Source: Diplonema papillatum
Taxonomy: Eukaryota > Euglenozoa > Diplonemea > Diplonemida > Diplonemidae
NCBI GenBank assembly: GCA_030068145.1
Contig: JAPJBO010000007.1
Location: 706,249-770,248 of the forward strand
Direction of reading: 5' to 3'
Length of the DNA: 64,000 nt
Within the stretch, counting starts at the first letter, position 1. The number at the start of each line of letters is the position of its first letter. Positions 34,140 through 46,614 of this stretch are shown here, one piece after another. Position numbers and translations under genes: made by a program. Under the pieces are notes generated by a model, which was given only the letters and a program-made list of their open reading frames with translations, was not told where the DNA came from and did no database searches.

Positions 34140-35420
34140 AAGACTGCCGGAAAGAAAAAAATAGTCGAGAAAGGCTTCCAACTACACCCAACCCTTTGCA
34201 AAAGAGAAGAAAGGGGGGAAGAGCAACAACAAAGGTCGGCCAGAAAGAAAACGAAGGATACACAAGGTCCACCGAGCAACCTTTGCAGAGGAAAGCAAAG
34301 TAAGAGGCAGAACGCAGACTTGACACAACGTGATATACCTCTCCGCTAATGCGATGCAGTTCGAGGGGTAGGGGTTGGACCAGCTTACTTACGGTTCAAC
34401 GGCCACGAGAGAGTACAGAGACAGAGACGAAAAAGGATAGCGAAGCCTGCCCCCTGCGGCTGCTGTCTCCGGCTGTCGATACCCACCACGGCTTTGTATG
34501 AACAACTGTCGATACAACTACGACTGCCTTGGATGCACAACGCCTCTGCGGGAAATATATTCCACTCGCCACCGCTGTGATGAAGGCCTTCGGTTGGCTT
34601 GCTTACGAACGTCGCATAAAAGTAGAAACCGTCCAAGAGTCGTTTGAAGTAACTCAGCCCCCCGTGCGACCCAGAGTCGAGGTCCACTGCTAGGTGCGAC
34701 ACAAGCTCGGAGTTAAAGAAGTCCACTAGGGTACGGATTCAGGAGTAGCTGTGCAGCATTTCTTTCCAGATCGGAACCGGGGCGCGGAATGAATACCATG
34801 ACTTTCTGATTCTCACTACGGTGATTTCTTGCGACTACCAGTTGCTGCTTCCCTGGAGACAGTACAGCTAAAAAGAACGTTGGCAGGGCGGTTTAACCAG
34901 AACACGTGTAGGCTAAATCGCACAAACAAAATGTTTTCAGTCTTCTGCTCGCAGCAGCTGCAGCACTTGGGATCCCTTCGGGGTTTTGTCTGGCAGCTTC
35001 GTCGAGCATTTCCTTCTAAGCTTGCGCTTATGTAACAAAAAGGGGGAGACTCGAAACCAGCACCCCAGGCACCGACCCGAGTTCGCAAGCTTCGAAAGCT
35101 GCATCCACGAACAGCCGACACGAGCCGCGGTGGTGAAGGCGGGCAAAACCCCGTTTAACATTGTTTCCTCGATGATGACTTCTGATGGCGTGGCGAACTA
35201 TGACACATGTGCAGTCGAAGATTCGAGCCAAGCCCTGTGTGCGATGTGGCCCCGGAAAGCTAGCTCGCAGTCCCTCTCTGTTGCCGAACACGCACGCACC
35301 CTACCCCGACCAAGAAGACTGAAAAGTTCAGATTCTTCTTCGGCGAGCACTCGCAATTATACCAACGGGAAAAAGAAAGGGAAAAATACCGAGGAAAAAA
35401 AAACGATTCACACCCACTGC
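34140..35420. other. No confident gene
   Basis: Holds a partial minus-strand copy of the ~300-bp repeat (34945-35038) and, next to it on the minus strand, a GGTTTCGAGTCTCCC B-box-like string (35045-35062). Nothing else recognised. Confidence 0.35.
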
Positions 35421-35714
35421 CAGGGCTTACGCTCCGTTTTCGGTCTCAGAGAAAATACGTGTGGTCCACGTGTGGGCGCGAGGGGAAAAAAACCTTTCCC
35501 CTCATGTGCGACGGCAAAAAAAATAGTGTCGCTACTGACTTGGCGACACCTGGCTGTGCGGCCTTGACCGCTAGTGGGCCTAGACTCCCCTGCATGTGGA
35601 CCAATAAATCAAAATCCACATGTGGTACCTGTGGATCCACACGTGGGGGAACAAAATCCAAAAAGAATTAACGTGTGGAAATCCACACGTTCCACACGTG
35701 GAGCGTAAGCCCTG
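35421..35714. mobile_element. hAT-like MITE (294 bp)
   Basis: CAGGGCTTACGCTCC (35421-35435) and GGAGCGTAAGCCCTG (35700-35714) are perfect 15-bp inverted repeats starting CAGGG, as in hAT elements. Flanks CCCACTGC (35413-35420) and CCCATTGC (35715-35722) fit an 8-bp target duplication with one difference. The interior is full of CCACACGTG/CACGTGTGG palindromes. Confidence 0.7.
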
Positions 35715-36039
35715 CCCATTGCCGCAAAAACAACACCGTTCGATTGTAATTAATGAGTTGCAAAGAGGGGAAAAAGGTTCATGTGCTGACGTGAGGTCTT
35801 AATGAAAGTCCCCGGATTTAAAAAGAACCGGGGGATAGAGGGTGGGGTCAGGGACGTTGTTAAGAATCGGAGGCAGAACAGAAGATTTGTAGGGAACAGG
35901 CGTCACGCCGCGAACGAACGAAACCAACTGAATCTGTAGCGATTCAGCATCGTGAGGAACAGTACGAACGAAAACCCGAAAAGAAACAGGGAGAGGAAAC
36001 GACCGCAACAGTCGCGGACGAGAGAGAGTGAGAGAAAGA

Positions 36040-36915
<876 letters not shown>

Positions 36916-37849
36916 CTGTCATCTTTTGTGTTTTAGCCACATGCATGCATGTGTGAGGAAACTGAACCGCCCAAGTAGGACCTTCTGATCATGATCATTT
37001 GCCAAATTTTCGAGGATTTGGGCTCAGGGTACTGCGGTCAACGAAAACTCTAGTTTCCCTTTTCTACTTTCTCCTACTCTCGCGGTGTACGGTTTCTCGT
37101 TGTTATCGCTATCGCGCTGACTTTCCGAGAAAGGGGACGTGTTTGTAGTTCTAACAATCTTGCGGGTTGCCCTTCAATGTATTGTGCAGGCTAAAAAGAC
37201 GTAGGCAGCGTGTTGTGGTGGCTCAGATCAGAACTACTCACCTGAAAAAGGATACAGGGTAAATGCAAATGGGAAAACTATCAACCGGCACGCACAAACA
37301 AACTCTTTTCTTGAAAGTATGCTAATACTGCAGGGAGTAGTTGAGTAGACCTCTTGAGTTGTGCTGCTTACGATTGCGGGAGTCGGACAACTTCCAACCT
37401 CGACCCCGCCTTCTTTTTTTGCGAGAAAAAGTGAAGAACAAAAGCACGTTTTCTTTTTCTGTCTGACGTTGTCAAGAGACTCAACTAATTTTTTTGCAGA
37501 AGCGCGAGTTGTGCCTTTGCCCACTGCCCGCCTCACCTCTCTCCGCGTGAATGCGCTGAAGACGAGCTGTGTGTAGAACGAATAACGGCTAGCCGTATGT
37601 AGATCGAACAACCGGAAGGAAAAATTGCTCGAGGGGTTGCGATGTGCGTAGTTCGACGGAGGCGAGAGGGGGATCACAATACAACTACAAAGTGGGTCGT
37701 TTGTTTTGTGTCTAACGTCATGCAATTTGTAAAGAACAGAAAGAATCCTCACTCCCGTTAGGTGAACAACAGGTTTGAAGGAAGTGCGCACAAACAAAAG
37801 GCCTTCCCATCAGGCCTGCCACGGTTATGTCGTTACTCACACTTCTGTT

Positions 37850-38100
37850 TTTAACTCCAGCTTCTCGGGCTGGACACCGCCGTATTCCTCTCATCGAATT
37901 CTGCTTGTCTAGGTTACGGAAAAAGGTTGCGGAAAGTGTGACTCGGGTACGCCCTCTTTAGCTCCAGCTTCTGAGAGCTGGACCTTCAAAAGGCAGGTGT
38001 GCCCAGCATGACACGTCCTTCTGCCTGAAAAGAAAAAACGCAACTACACTGCTCTGAGAAGCTGGAGGTAAAGCTGGAATTGAAAACAGACGTGTGTGTA
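37850..38100. repeat. Inverted-repeat element, AGCTGGAG family
   Basis: TTAACTCCAGCTTCTCGGGCTGGAC (37852-37876), TTTAGCTCCAGCTTCTGAGAGCTGGAC (37957-37983) and CTGAGAAGCTGGAGGTAAAGCTGGAATTG (38052-38080) recall the ends of the 15795-15985 element. Confidence 0.5.
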
Positions 38101-38164
38101 AGGACCATCGAAGACACAGCTGCAAAGACCACCCAACAGACGAACTAACAGGCCGCCAGCCATA

Positions 38165-38345
38165 CACGGTGCACTAGTCACTTGAAAAACAGCGTGACTA
38201 GTACTATTACTACTGAAGAGTGCTTACTACTGCAGTAGTAAGAATGACTACTGCAGAAGTCATTCTTACTTGACAGTAGCCGTATGACTAGTAAGATTTA
38301 TGACTGTAGTCATTGACTAGTAAATGACATGACTAGCGCACCGCG
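38165..38345. mobile_element. TA-flanked MITE, copy 2 (181 bp)
   Basis: CACGGTGCACTAGTCA and TGACTAGCGCACCGCG are inverted ends, flanked by TA at 38163-38164 and 38346-38347. The interior shares AGTAGTAAGAATGACTACTG with copy 1 at 30522-30878 but is about half as long. Confidence 0.7.
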
Positions 38346-38349
38346 TACA

Positions 38350-41300
38350 GCACGTAGCCCCCCAGCCCCCGTCCGTCCCTGGTCGCCGCGCGCACCCGTC
38401 GAAAGCATTTGTCGAACGCCGTGAGTTTTTTTAAGTAATTGCTCAGACACGGTCTTCTATCCGAGACGTACTTTCCTGTGCGCTCTCGTAGAACGCCCGG
38501 CAACACAGACTCGCACCGCTGTCCTGCCTACAGCCACTCGCTCGTGTCCGTGGGTTAGAGGACCTGAAACAGGGTGAGCACATGCCGTTCCAAGCACGTC
38601 TCAGGTACCACACTCACTGGCGAAGCTCGGCTGGACCGCTTTGCCACGGCAGAGATCGTGTGCGGCATTGCGCTGCAGTGTTGCTTCATGATTGGAGCAA
38701 TGATACAGCGTTTATCAGCGCCGGGAGGCAGATCGCGGGTTTAACCAACCGTGCAGGAGCCGTTGGATCGGCGCTGTTCCCTTTCCCCCTCCCCAGCAAC
38801 GGGGGCACAACGTGAGAACGTTCGAAAGAGGCACGAACCTGCTTCACACACACACACACCAGCGGCCCTTCAAGAGCTCCCTTTAGCGCACCGTACTTTG
38901 CGAAAACGCTCGCGGCTTCGGGCCCAAAGTTCTTCCGCGCATCACAGGATGCGACTTGGCGGTCTGTACTTCAAAGCACGGCATTACATTTCAGACTAAC
39001 ACCAGCACATACTGTGCTTAGAGCCCGTGCAGTAACTACAGTTTTTGACGCTTGCGTAGAGTACTGCCTACAGTACAGGCCAGAACTTTGGCTTAAGAAT
39101 TAGCCAGTTTTCAGAGCCCCCTACTTACGGAGTTTTATATCCATTTCCCCCCCCCTCTTTTTCTCTCTTTTTTCGAAGAAGCCTCGATACCAGCATCGCT
39201 GGCGTGGTGAGGCAGTGTTCCCCCTGAACGTAAAACCAAAAGGTTTCCTCCCCTGCGGAGAAAGGTAGATGCAAACGTCCTGATCGATAAAGGGTGTTCC
39301 CTGCAATACAGCAAAGTTCGGAGGATCTGCGGCTTGTTGAAGTGTCCGCACGCGACGCGAACCACCCGTGAACGGGACGCGACGTAGCCTCACTTTGAGT
39401 CGGCAAGCAAGTTTGAAAAAATCCGTTGAAAAGTGTGCGCGCTCTATGCTCCACTCTCTCTGTGCGTTAGCTAGAGCCAGACGGTGGAGCTTCAAGATTC
39501 AACCCAGTGTGTTCTCCTTTGTGTTACCACCTTCACTTTCCGCTTGAGATCATGCGCCCCACGCTTGTAGTGAACGTCCTGCCTGATGCTTAAACCTGTG
39601 CTCCTTTGCGCGTTAGTTGCCCACACTAGTTTCATTTGGGCACTTCTCCAAACGGCTCAGCACTACGGAACGTCAGCGGTGCATCGTGAAAAAAAGAGAG
39701 ATCAGAATCAAGCAAACTCCCGGTTTAACAAAAAAAAAAAAAAAAAAATAGCACGAAACATTTTCTTTTGGGAACCCCACCGATCACCACAAGCACGCAC
39801 TAAGCTGAACTTCACAAGCATTCAAAAGGTCGAAAGACACCAATCTGTACGTCCATTCGGATCGTCGGAAACACAAAAAAGCTGACCTGGCGTACCCAAC
39901 CACCTCTCTTGGTGGGCTTCGCCTGACGCTTTGTTGTCGTTGGGGAACAACTGGGAAGCCTTTCAAAAGAAGTCGGAGAAAATAAGCTGGAGTCGAAACC
40001 CAAGCAACTTCTTCAAGCAGACTTTACTAGCGACGGAGTCAACCGCCACCCGGGTAGGAATTTGCTGTCTTCGAGACGGTGCTTTGTTCTGCGTTGGGAG
40101 AAAAGAAAGATTTTTTGTTTTACATAAGCGCCAGCTTGGAAGGAAATGCTCGACAAAGCTGCCAGACAACGTACCGAAGGGATCCCAAGTGCTGTAGCTA
40201 CCGAACCACGTGTTGAACGGACGTGAGGTCATGCGGGTCTACCCCTACACGACAAGACGCACAAACACAACAGGTCAAAGTTCTGTGAGAGAAAAATTTT
40301 CACCTCTAAAAAAACACACGGTGGTGTAAGCGACGAACAAATCAGATAGTGTTTGTATAACATTTGCCCCTCTACCTCTATATTTCCTCCCTTCCATTCG
40401 GAGTCAAAGCAGCTACGTCGAGTATTTTGGTTTCAAAGTATAGCGCTCACCCCAGATGATGGTGCTTGAGTAACAATCTTTCCTCATGGTTCGGCCTTGT
40501 CGGCGGTGCTGAAGAGGGATTGATGGCGCCTTTGGCTGTGGAAACATCTTGAGTACTTAACCCTTTGCGGGGTTCCATATAAGGTATCGCGAAGGAGCAA
40601 CAGACATAAACAACGTATTTCAGCACCAGAGTTCCTCAACCTAAAACAAGAAACAGAGGAAACAAGATGGCAGTCGATTGTTCCCGTTTTCACAGTTCTT
40701 CGCGTTTGCAGGTAGCAAAGCCTCTCTCTGGACTTGTATTAGCACTCTCGTTGGGTTCGTTTTAATCTTTTTCTCATAACATGCGCCTTCTGTCTTTTTG
40801 GTAACAGGGATTTAGACCCAAAAAAAATGGCCACCCGTTTTTTCTGGAAAAAAATTCGGGTTTAAAAAAAAAATGGAACAAATACTGTGGTGATTTTTGA
40901 TGAAATTGAATGCAAAAAAAAAAGCTTTCCAAAAAAGTTCCTTGGGGGCCGTCGGCCCCGCGGCAGCGTTTTCCAAAAAGACAAAGGGTTTTGACCTGCA
41001 TGATAACATGATATGAGACGATGCCACAACGTGGGGACCTTCTGGAGTGGTTGAAAGGTCCCTACATCGTGTTTCATGAACAGCACTGAGCACTGTACTT
41101 TGTTCTTCGCTAGAATATTTCTGTCCAAGCCTTTCTCCTCCCTCCCCCTTTTCGACATCCCATTAGATGCAAGCCGTTCTTTCGGCTACGTTCCCTTCAA
41201 CAACGCAGCTGCAGCGAAGACTGCCCAGCCTTTTTCCCTGGAGGGGAAGACGGTTCCATTCTCTTTTGAGTGACCCTGCTGTGGCGTTGAACGTCACCAC

Positions 41301-41910
41301 AAGGGCGATGACCTCGGAGAAATACTGCCCCACACAGATACACAGACAATTACGGCATTCGTGCGGGACGACAAAGCGTTCAACAACCGAAGCGGTCTAA
41401 AAAAAACTACGACACCAATCTGTGGGATCGTCGGAAACCGTATCCAAATGGAGGTCCAGCTTCCTGTGTGGGCATTTGACTTCGAAAACGAGGACGGGAG
41501 ATCACCTCTCACCTCTGAGTATTTGTTTTGCTTTTTCCATTGTTCTATCGTCTCGCCTGTGTGTGCGTGCATTTTTTCACGCATCGTGGGCGACACCCAA
41601 ATAACCCTCGAAGCCCGCCTTCGGGTTGCTGGTCGGCAATCAAAGAAATACAACCCATTCCTCCTTTGGAGAAGGAATGAGAAAAAGAAAGAAAAGGGAG
41701 GGTGGGGAAGGACAAAGAATACAGCGCGAATTCGATGTTTGCGCGCTTTTCTTTGGGCTTTGGCAAAAAAAAAAAAAGAAGGTTTTGGTTCTACTTTTCA
41801 ATTTTCCTCCTCCGACCTCTCGTTTAGTGGCCTCCGCGGTCGTACACCGTCAACGCAAGACGACCTCCGAAGACCGGGAGTGAGCTGCCGATCCTAGCGA
41901 CAGCTTGTCA
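38350..41910. other. No confident gene; repeats only
   Basis: Contains copy 2 of the ~130-bp repeat (39750-39882), a poly(A) run (39730-39749), a B-box-like GGGTTTCGACTCCAGC on the minus strand (39985-40000), copy C of the ~300-bp repeat (40120-40433) and, at about 40925-41000, a block with GGCCGTCGGCCCCGCGGCAG whose reverse complement is in intron 1 of gene 2 (52738-52805). Open frames such as 41361-41897 show no family motif. Confidence 0.4.
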
Positions 41911-41916
41911 GATCCC

Positions 41917-42575
41917 ACAAAAGGTAGTTCATCTTGCCAGCAAGACTGCCAATGAACCGAGAGCTGGTGGCCGAGAGATCGGATCAAAATCCACGAAGGG
42001 CGATGGCTCATCTTGACAGCAAGACTGCTAGTGAACCGAAAACTGGTGGCCCACTGATCGGATCAAAATTCACACAGAGCGATGGCTCATCTTGACAGCA
42101 AGATTGCTAATGAACCGAAAACTGGTGGTCAAGTGATCGGATCAAAAAAATCACACAGAGCGATGGCTCATCTTGACAGCAAGATTGCTAATGAACCGAA
42201 AACTGGTGGCCAACTGATCGGATCAAAATTCACACAGAGCGATGGCTCATCTTGACAGCAAGATTGCTAATGAACCGAAAACTGGTGGTCAAGTGATCGG
42301 ATCAAAAAAATCACACAGAGCGATGGCTCATCTTGACAGCAAGATTGCTAAGAACCGAAAACTGGTGGCCCACTGTTCGGATCAAAATTCACACAGAGCG
42401 ATGGCTCATCTTGACAGCAAGATTGCTAATGAACCGAAAGCTGGTGGTCAAGTGATCGGATCAAAATCACACAGAGCGATGGCCCATCCCGTCAGAAAGA
42501 CTGCTGTTGAACCGAGAGCTTGGCCGAGCGATCGGATCAGACTCCACAAAGGGCGATGGCTCACGTTGACAGCAG
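41917..42575 (+). repeat. 79/81-bp tandem array upstream of the YdcF gene
   Basis: About eight units start CGATGGCTCATCTTGACAGC (for example at 42001, 42080, 42161, 42240, 42321 and 42399). Spacings are 79, 81, 79, 81, 78, 78, 75: the longer units carry an extra AA in the ATCAAAAAAATCACAC part. The alternation suggests amplification of a two-unit block. The array ends about 110 bases before the YdcF start codon. Confidence 0.9.
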
Positions 42576-42683
42576 TATGCGAAAGCGCCCATCACGATAC
42601 TACCGTTTTTGAGTTTACAATCCAATAGTTTTTTAGCGGTTCAGGTCTCCAGCACTTTCATTCCGCTCGTCAAGAGAAAAGCG

Positions 42684-43520
42684 ATGTTCGAGCGCCAGCC
42701 GACGGATGAGGTGGAGCTGGAGGTCGCCGCTGACTGCGTGAACAAGCTGGCGGACTTCTGCAGCGTGCGGGACGTGGACGAGCTGTCGCCGGCCTGTTTG
42801 AAGGAAGTGTACGGGTTCGAGAAAGCAGACCTGCTCATCCTGTTCGGCGCGAGCGTGCCCCACGCCTGCGATGTGGTCGCCCGCGCGATCCTGGACGGAG
42901 TCTGCGAGAAGTGGATGATCGTCGGCGGCGAAGGTCACACGACCGAAAGCCTCCGGCGGTCCATACACGAAGCCTATCCCCGCATCCCGACGGAGGGCAA
43001 AGCGGAAGCGGACGTGATGGCCGCCTACATGCGCCTACGGTACGCGCTGGCGCCCGATTTCGTCGAGCGGGCGTCGACGAACTGCGGGAACAACGTCACC
43101 AACGCTATCGCGCTTCTCAAGGCGAAGGGTGCGTGGCCCTCGATCAAGAGCATCATCGCCGTGCAAGACAGCACCATGCAGCGGCGCATGGCGGCGGGCT
43201 TCCAGAAGCATTGCGACGGTGACGATGTGGTCGTCATCAACTACGCGGCTTACAGGAATCATGTGCTGCCTTTCGAGGGCAGGCTTGCGTACACTACAAA
43301 CATCTGGGGCATGTGGACTGTTGAACGGTACATTACGCTGCTGCTCGGCGAGATCAAACGATTACGCAACGACGAGCAGGGCTACGGGCCTCGCGGTGAA
43401 GGGTTCATTGCCCACGTCGACGTCCCGGCAGACGTCGTGGAAGCGTTTCAGTTCCTCAAAGACAACGAAAAGGGAACTATTCGCGCAGCCAACCCGGCGT
43501 ATGCCACAAAGGAGTCGTAG
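42684..43520 (+). CDS. YdcF/DUF218-family protein
   Basis: A 278-residue protein from ATG 42684. DLLILFGASVPHACDVVARA, then IVGGEGHTTESLRRSI, TEGKAEADVMAAYM, STNCGNNVTNAIALL and VQDSTMQRRMAAGFQKHC follow the order of the bacterial YdcF/DUF218 Rossmann-like fold. Length is close to E. coli YdcF (about 266 residues), and the STNCG(E/N)N and VQD-x-TMQRR blocks are typical of YdcF proper. Molecular function in bacteria is poorly known (nucleotide or SAM binding has been proposed), so no reaction is assigned. TTTTTTAGCGGTTCAG just before 42652 could be a splice acceptor adding 11 residues and an upstream exon; the ATG is the simpler start. High sequence likeness to bacterial YdcF suggests past transfer from a bacterium. 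Confidence 0.88.
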   Translation: MFERQPTDEVELEVAADCVNKLADFCSVRDVDELSPACLKEVYGFEKADLLILFGASVPHACDVVARAILDGVCEKWMIVGGEGHTTESLRRSIHEAYPRIPTEGKAEADVMAAYMRLRYALAPDFVERASTNCGNNVTNAIALLKAKGAWPSIKSIIAVQDSTMQRRMAAGFQKHCDGDDVVVINYAAYRNHVLPFEGRLAYTTNIWGMWTVERYITLLLGEIKRLRNDEQGYGPRGEGFIAHVDVPADVVEAFQFLKDNEKGTIRAANPAYATKES

Positions 43521-44045
43521 CTGTGCTTGCGAGACCCACTCAATTTATGCGGCCGTGGCTCAAAGGACCGAGAACCGCTGTGCAGATGGAACCAAAGCGG
43601 TGTTGACCACATGACGATTTCGAGCACGTTCTTACGGTCTTACGATCCCCCCCGTTCCGACTACACCTGTCACACCCGCTAGTCGGGTGTACACTTTACA
43701 CGCGTGTTTGTGTCTAGGCCGCCCGTTCTGTTCGGTCGCCCTTTCTAACGCGAGCTTCTGAGGCTGGCCGACACCGTGCCGTAATTCTCAGGATGCTCCA
43801 TCTCCCTCCTCGCGTGCATTGGCGCGTTGGAGCGTGGTGGAGTTGAAGCCTTCAACAAATCTCGCACCCCGCGGCACCCCCCTTCCCTTGCGAGTTGGGC
43901 GCAGACCATCATAGGCCATCATTCTTGCGAGGCTGCGAGGGTTCGGGGCACGTCGAGTTCTGAGTGCGTGAGAGCTTTCCTTCCCGACCACCACACCGGC
44001 CCAGGCCTTGTTTGCGCGAGGATCTCGCGCATCGCAGGTCCGCCT
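43521..44045. other. No gene recognised
   Basis: Includes CACACCCGCTAGTCGGGTGTA (43669-43689) and GCGAGCTTCTGAGGCTGGCC (43752-43771), scraps of the AGCTGGAG inverted-repeat family. No convincing frame. Confidence 0.4.
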
Positions 44046-44067
44046 TGTCGGCCAGCAATTTCGAAGC

Positions 44068-44245
44068 TTGATGAGTACCGGTATTCCGACCAAACATTAC
44101 AAGCTACCTCCGAAGCTTTGCTGAATACTCTGACCAATCATCGTCAAGCTACTTCTTCGAAGCTTCGGTGAATATATTCTGACCAATCATCGTCAAGCTA
44201 CTTCTTCGAAGCTTCGATGAATATATTCTGACCCATCATCACAAG
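44068..44245. repeat. ~57-bp tandem repeat, three units
   Basis: Units read TGACCAATCATCGTCAAGCTACTTCTTCGAAGCTTCGGTGAATATATTC with changes. Each holds the palindrome TTCGAAGCTTCG. The first unit is the most diverged. Confidence 0.75.
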
Positions 44246-44579
44246 CCACTGCCCCGATTTTACAGAGCGGGAGTCGACGAGGTGGCGAAAACCAGTCGGC
44301 CGAGCAAGCACCGCGAACACTGTTCAGGGAGGTCTCTTTGCCTCAAGAGGGGTGGGTGCGTGACGTGAGATAGCCGCATGCCGACAGATGCGGGGTAACC
44401 AAGGATGTAAAACTAAAACAACCCGCTCAAACCCAAGCACCCTTTCCGTCTCCCCCAAAGCGTCAGGGTAACGACGGAGGGAGGAAATCACCTGGCACCA
44501 CCTTTCGCAGGGGGAGACAACTTCTCACCGGGTTGCGCGTGAGCACCAGCCAAGTCGGCCGCGGCCCGGGCGCTCGCGC

Positions 44580-44880
44580 TTGGCGGGGCTGCACCGTGTG
44601 TTCGCCAGCGGGCTCTTGCTCCGCGTGCACGACGCCGACTGGGTGGACGCCTGGTGCGCCGTCTTAGACATCGACGAGCCCAGCCCCAACCCGACTGCCC
44701 TGCGTGGGCCCGCACGCAGCCCCAAGGTGGTTCGCAGTTGCATCGCCGCCCGCAGTGCACGGCGGCCCCTGTGGCTGACCGTCTCTACGAGCTTGCGTTC
44801 AGCGCAAGCACCAAGCACCAAGGTGCGCCACCCCTTGATGCTTTAGTTTGGGAAATCGGTAGCCCCACTCGACCCGGAGG
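44580..44880 (+). other. Coding-like repeat fragment
   Basis: An 88-codon frame includes a natural-looking segment (SGLLLRVHDADWVDAWCAVL). Its 3' third is the repeat shared with 16855-16985, so this is probably part of a transposon or duplicated gene fragment. No family recognised. A short perfect hairpin, CGCGATACCGCTCGCCG and its mirror, lies at 45011-45052. Confidence 0.3.
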
Positions 44881-45292
44881 CCCGTAGCTCTGCAGTACCC
44901 CGAACACGCGAAGCTTGGCTCCCGTGTAGGTAGCCTTCCCCGGTACCCTCGTGCTCGCATGAAGAAGAGGAGTTTCGAAAGCAAAGCGATGGTGATCTCG
45001 TCGGCAACCATGCGCGATACCGCTCGCCGCACGGCGAGCGGTATCGCGCATGATTGGCAATTCCGCAGCTGCTGCTGTTGGCAAGGGTGACTCAACCCTC
45101 GCAGAGGGGGCGGAGGGGGCAATCCCTTTGAACAACACAACAATCACCAAACATTGGGCGGCCCCCCGGGGCTAACAGTATTTCGCGCAGCAAAGGAGAG
45201 GCTGTTGGAAGCCGCCGCGGAAGAGACCTGCCATCTGGTTTCCGTGCGTGTTTCGGGCTTTTCGGGCTCCTCTCTTGACTTGCGTGAGTTTT

Positions 45293-45573
45293 TTACACAA
45301 GCGCCAGCTCGGAAGGAAATCCTCGACAAAAGCTGCCAGACAAAGAACCGAAGGGATCCCAAGTGCTGTAACCACCGAACCACGTGTTGAACGGCCGTGA
45401 GGGCGGGTCTACCCCTACACGACAAGACACAAACACAACAGGTCAAAGTCCTGAGTGAGAAAACAGCACACGGTGGTGAGCGAAGAACAAATCGGATTGT
45501 GTTTGTGTTGTATTTGCCTCTCTACCATCTTTCCTCCCTTCCATTCGGAGTCAAAGCAGCTACGTCGAGTATG
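45293..45573 (+). repeat. ~300-bp dispersed repeat family, copy D
   Basis: Full-length member ending CATTCGGAGTCAAAGCAGCT, CGTCGAGTAT. A further partial 3' end lies at 46255-46302, and AAAGCAGCTGCGTCGAGTATTTTC recurs at 46388-46411, close to the start of the AlkB-like gene. The stretch 45700-45850 shares a GACCTCTTGAGTTTGTGC-type sequence with 37330-37400. Confidence 0.75.
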
Positions 45574-46614
45574 TTCGACGGCCACGTCATCAGAACGTGT
45601 CGAGTCTGCGCAAATTTTTATGCCTTTCAAACGTTCACGAGTCCAAAGCGCTACGGCCGAGGTTCCCGTCTTTCTCCGCCTTCGTCGTTATTTTTTTCTT
45701 GAACAGTTGAAAAGTTTGCTAATACCTCTGGGAATAGTTGACCAGACCTCTTGAGTTTGTGCCATCCACAATTGTGGCAGTCAAGGTGACCCGAAGGGGG
45801 ACCGACCCCCTTAGTGAGGAAAAGATGTGAATGATGATACCACCGTCTTTTTTCCGTCCTGTCTTGCCAAGAGCTGCGACTCAACTATCCCTTCCGCCGC
45901 CGGATTGAGGAACTCTCTTCTAGCCTTTCGTTGCCGTCGTGCTGCTTGTCCACTGCCCCAGTGCGACACGGGGCTCCGCAAGCTCACATTTCTTGGTGGT
46001 GGGCGACACGTCAGATTTCACCGCCGCCTAGCCTCTCAGGTTTCTTGGAAAGAGCTCATGCGCTGTCGCACCTGTCCTCCGTTTGTTTTCACTCGTTTTG
46101 GGGTTGACGGCCGAATTCCCGCACCACTGCCCAAGCTGCAGCGACCACGATCGTTGCAGCCATGGAAAAACAGCAGCAGCTACAGGAAGGAGAAAAAACC
46201 TCACGCTGCAAGAACCCCATTCAGTTGTGCATGGACTCCTGGACGCTACTCTCTATTTCCTCCCTCCCATTCGGAGTCAAAGCAGCTACGTCGAGTATTT
46301 TTGATTCAAAGGATAACGCTCACCCCAGAAGATAGATGGTGCTTGAGTAACAATCTTTCCCTTGTCGGCGGTGCAGAGGAAGGATTGTCAAAGCAGCTGC
46401 GTCGAGTATTTTCTATTTAAGTTCGCATGTGAAACCGCACGAGAAGAAAAAAAATGACCCATTCGGGGATCGTCGGAAACACAACAAATCGTCCTTCGGG
46501 TTCGACGGTGCCACAAACAGCGCGACACGAAAACCCCAGCCCCCCTCCCCCCTCTTCCCCCGATACCACGCTGGGGAGGCCAATGCAGCGTACCTGGACG
46601 TGTTGAGACCCGAC

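Noticed and set aside
37234..37797. 187-codon minus-strand ORF
   Set aside because: Overlaps a dispersed repeat shared with 45.7-45.85 kb and has no family signature.
41361..41897. 178-codon plus-strand ORF
   Set aside because: No recognisable motif, A-rich low-complexity second half, overlapping open frames; likely chance.
42242..42628. 128-codon ORF with HLDSKIANEPK repeats upstream of YdcF
   Set aside because: Translation of the 79/81-bp array, whose unit lengths mostly are not multiples of three, so the frame is not maintained between units.
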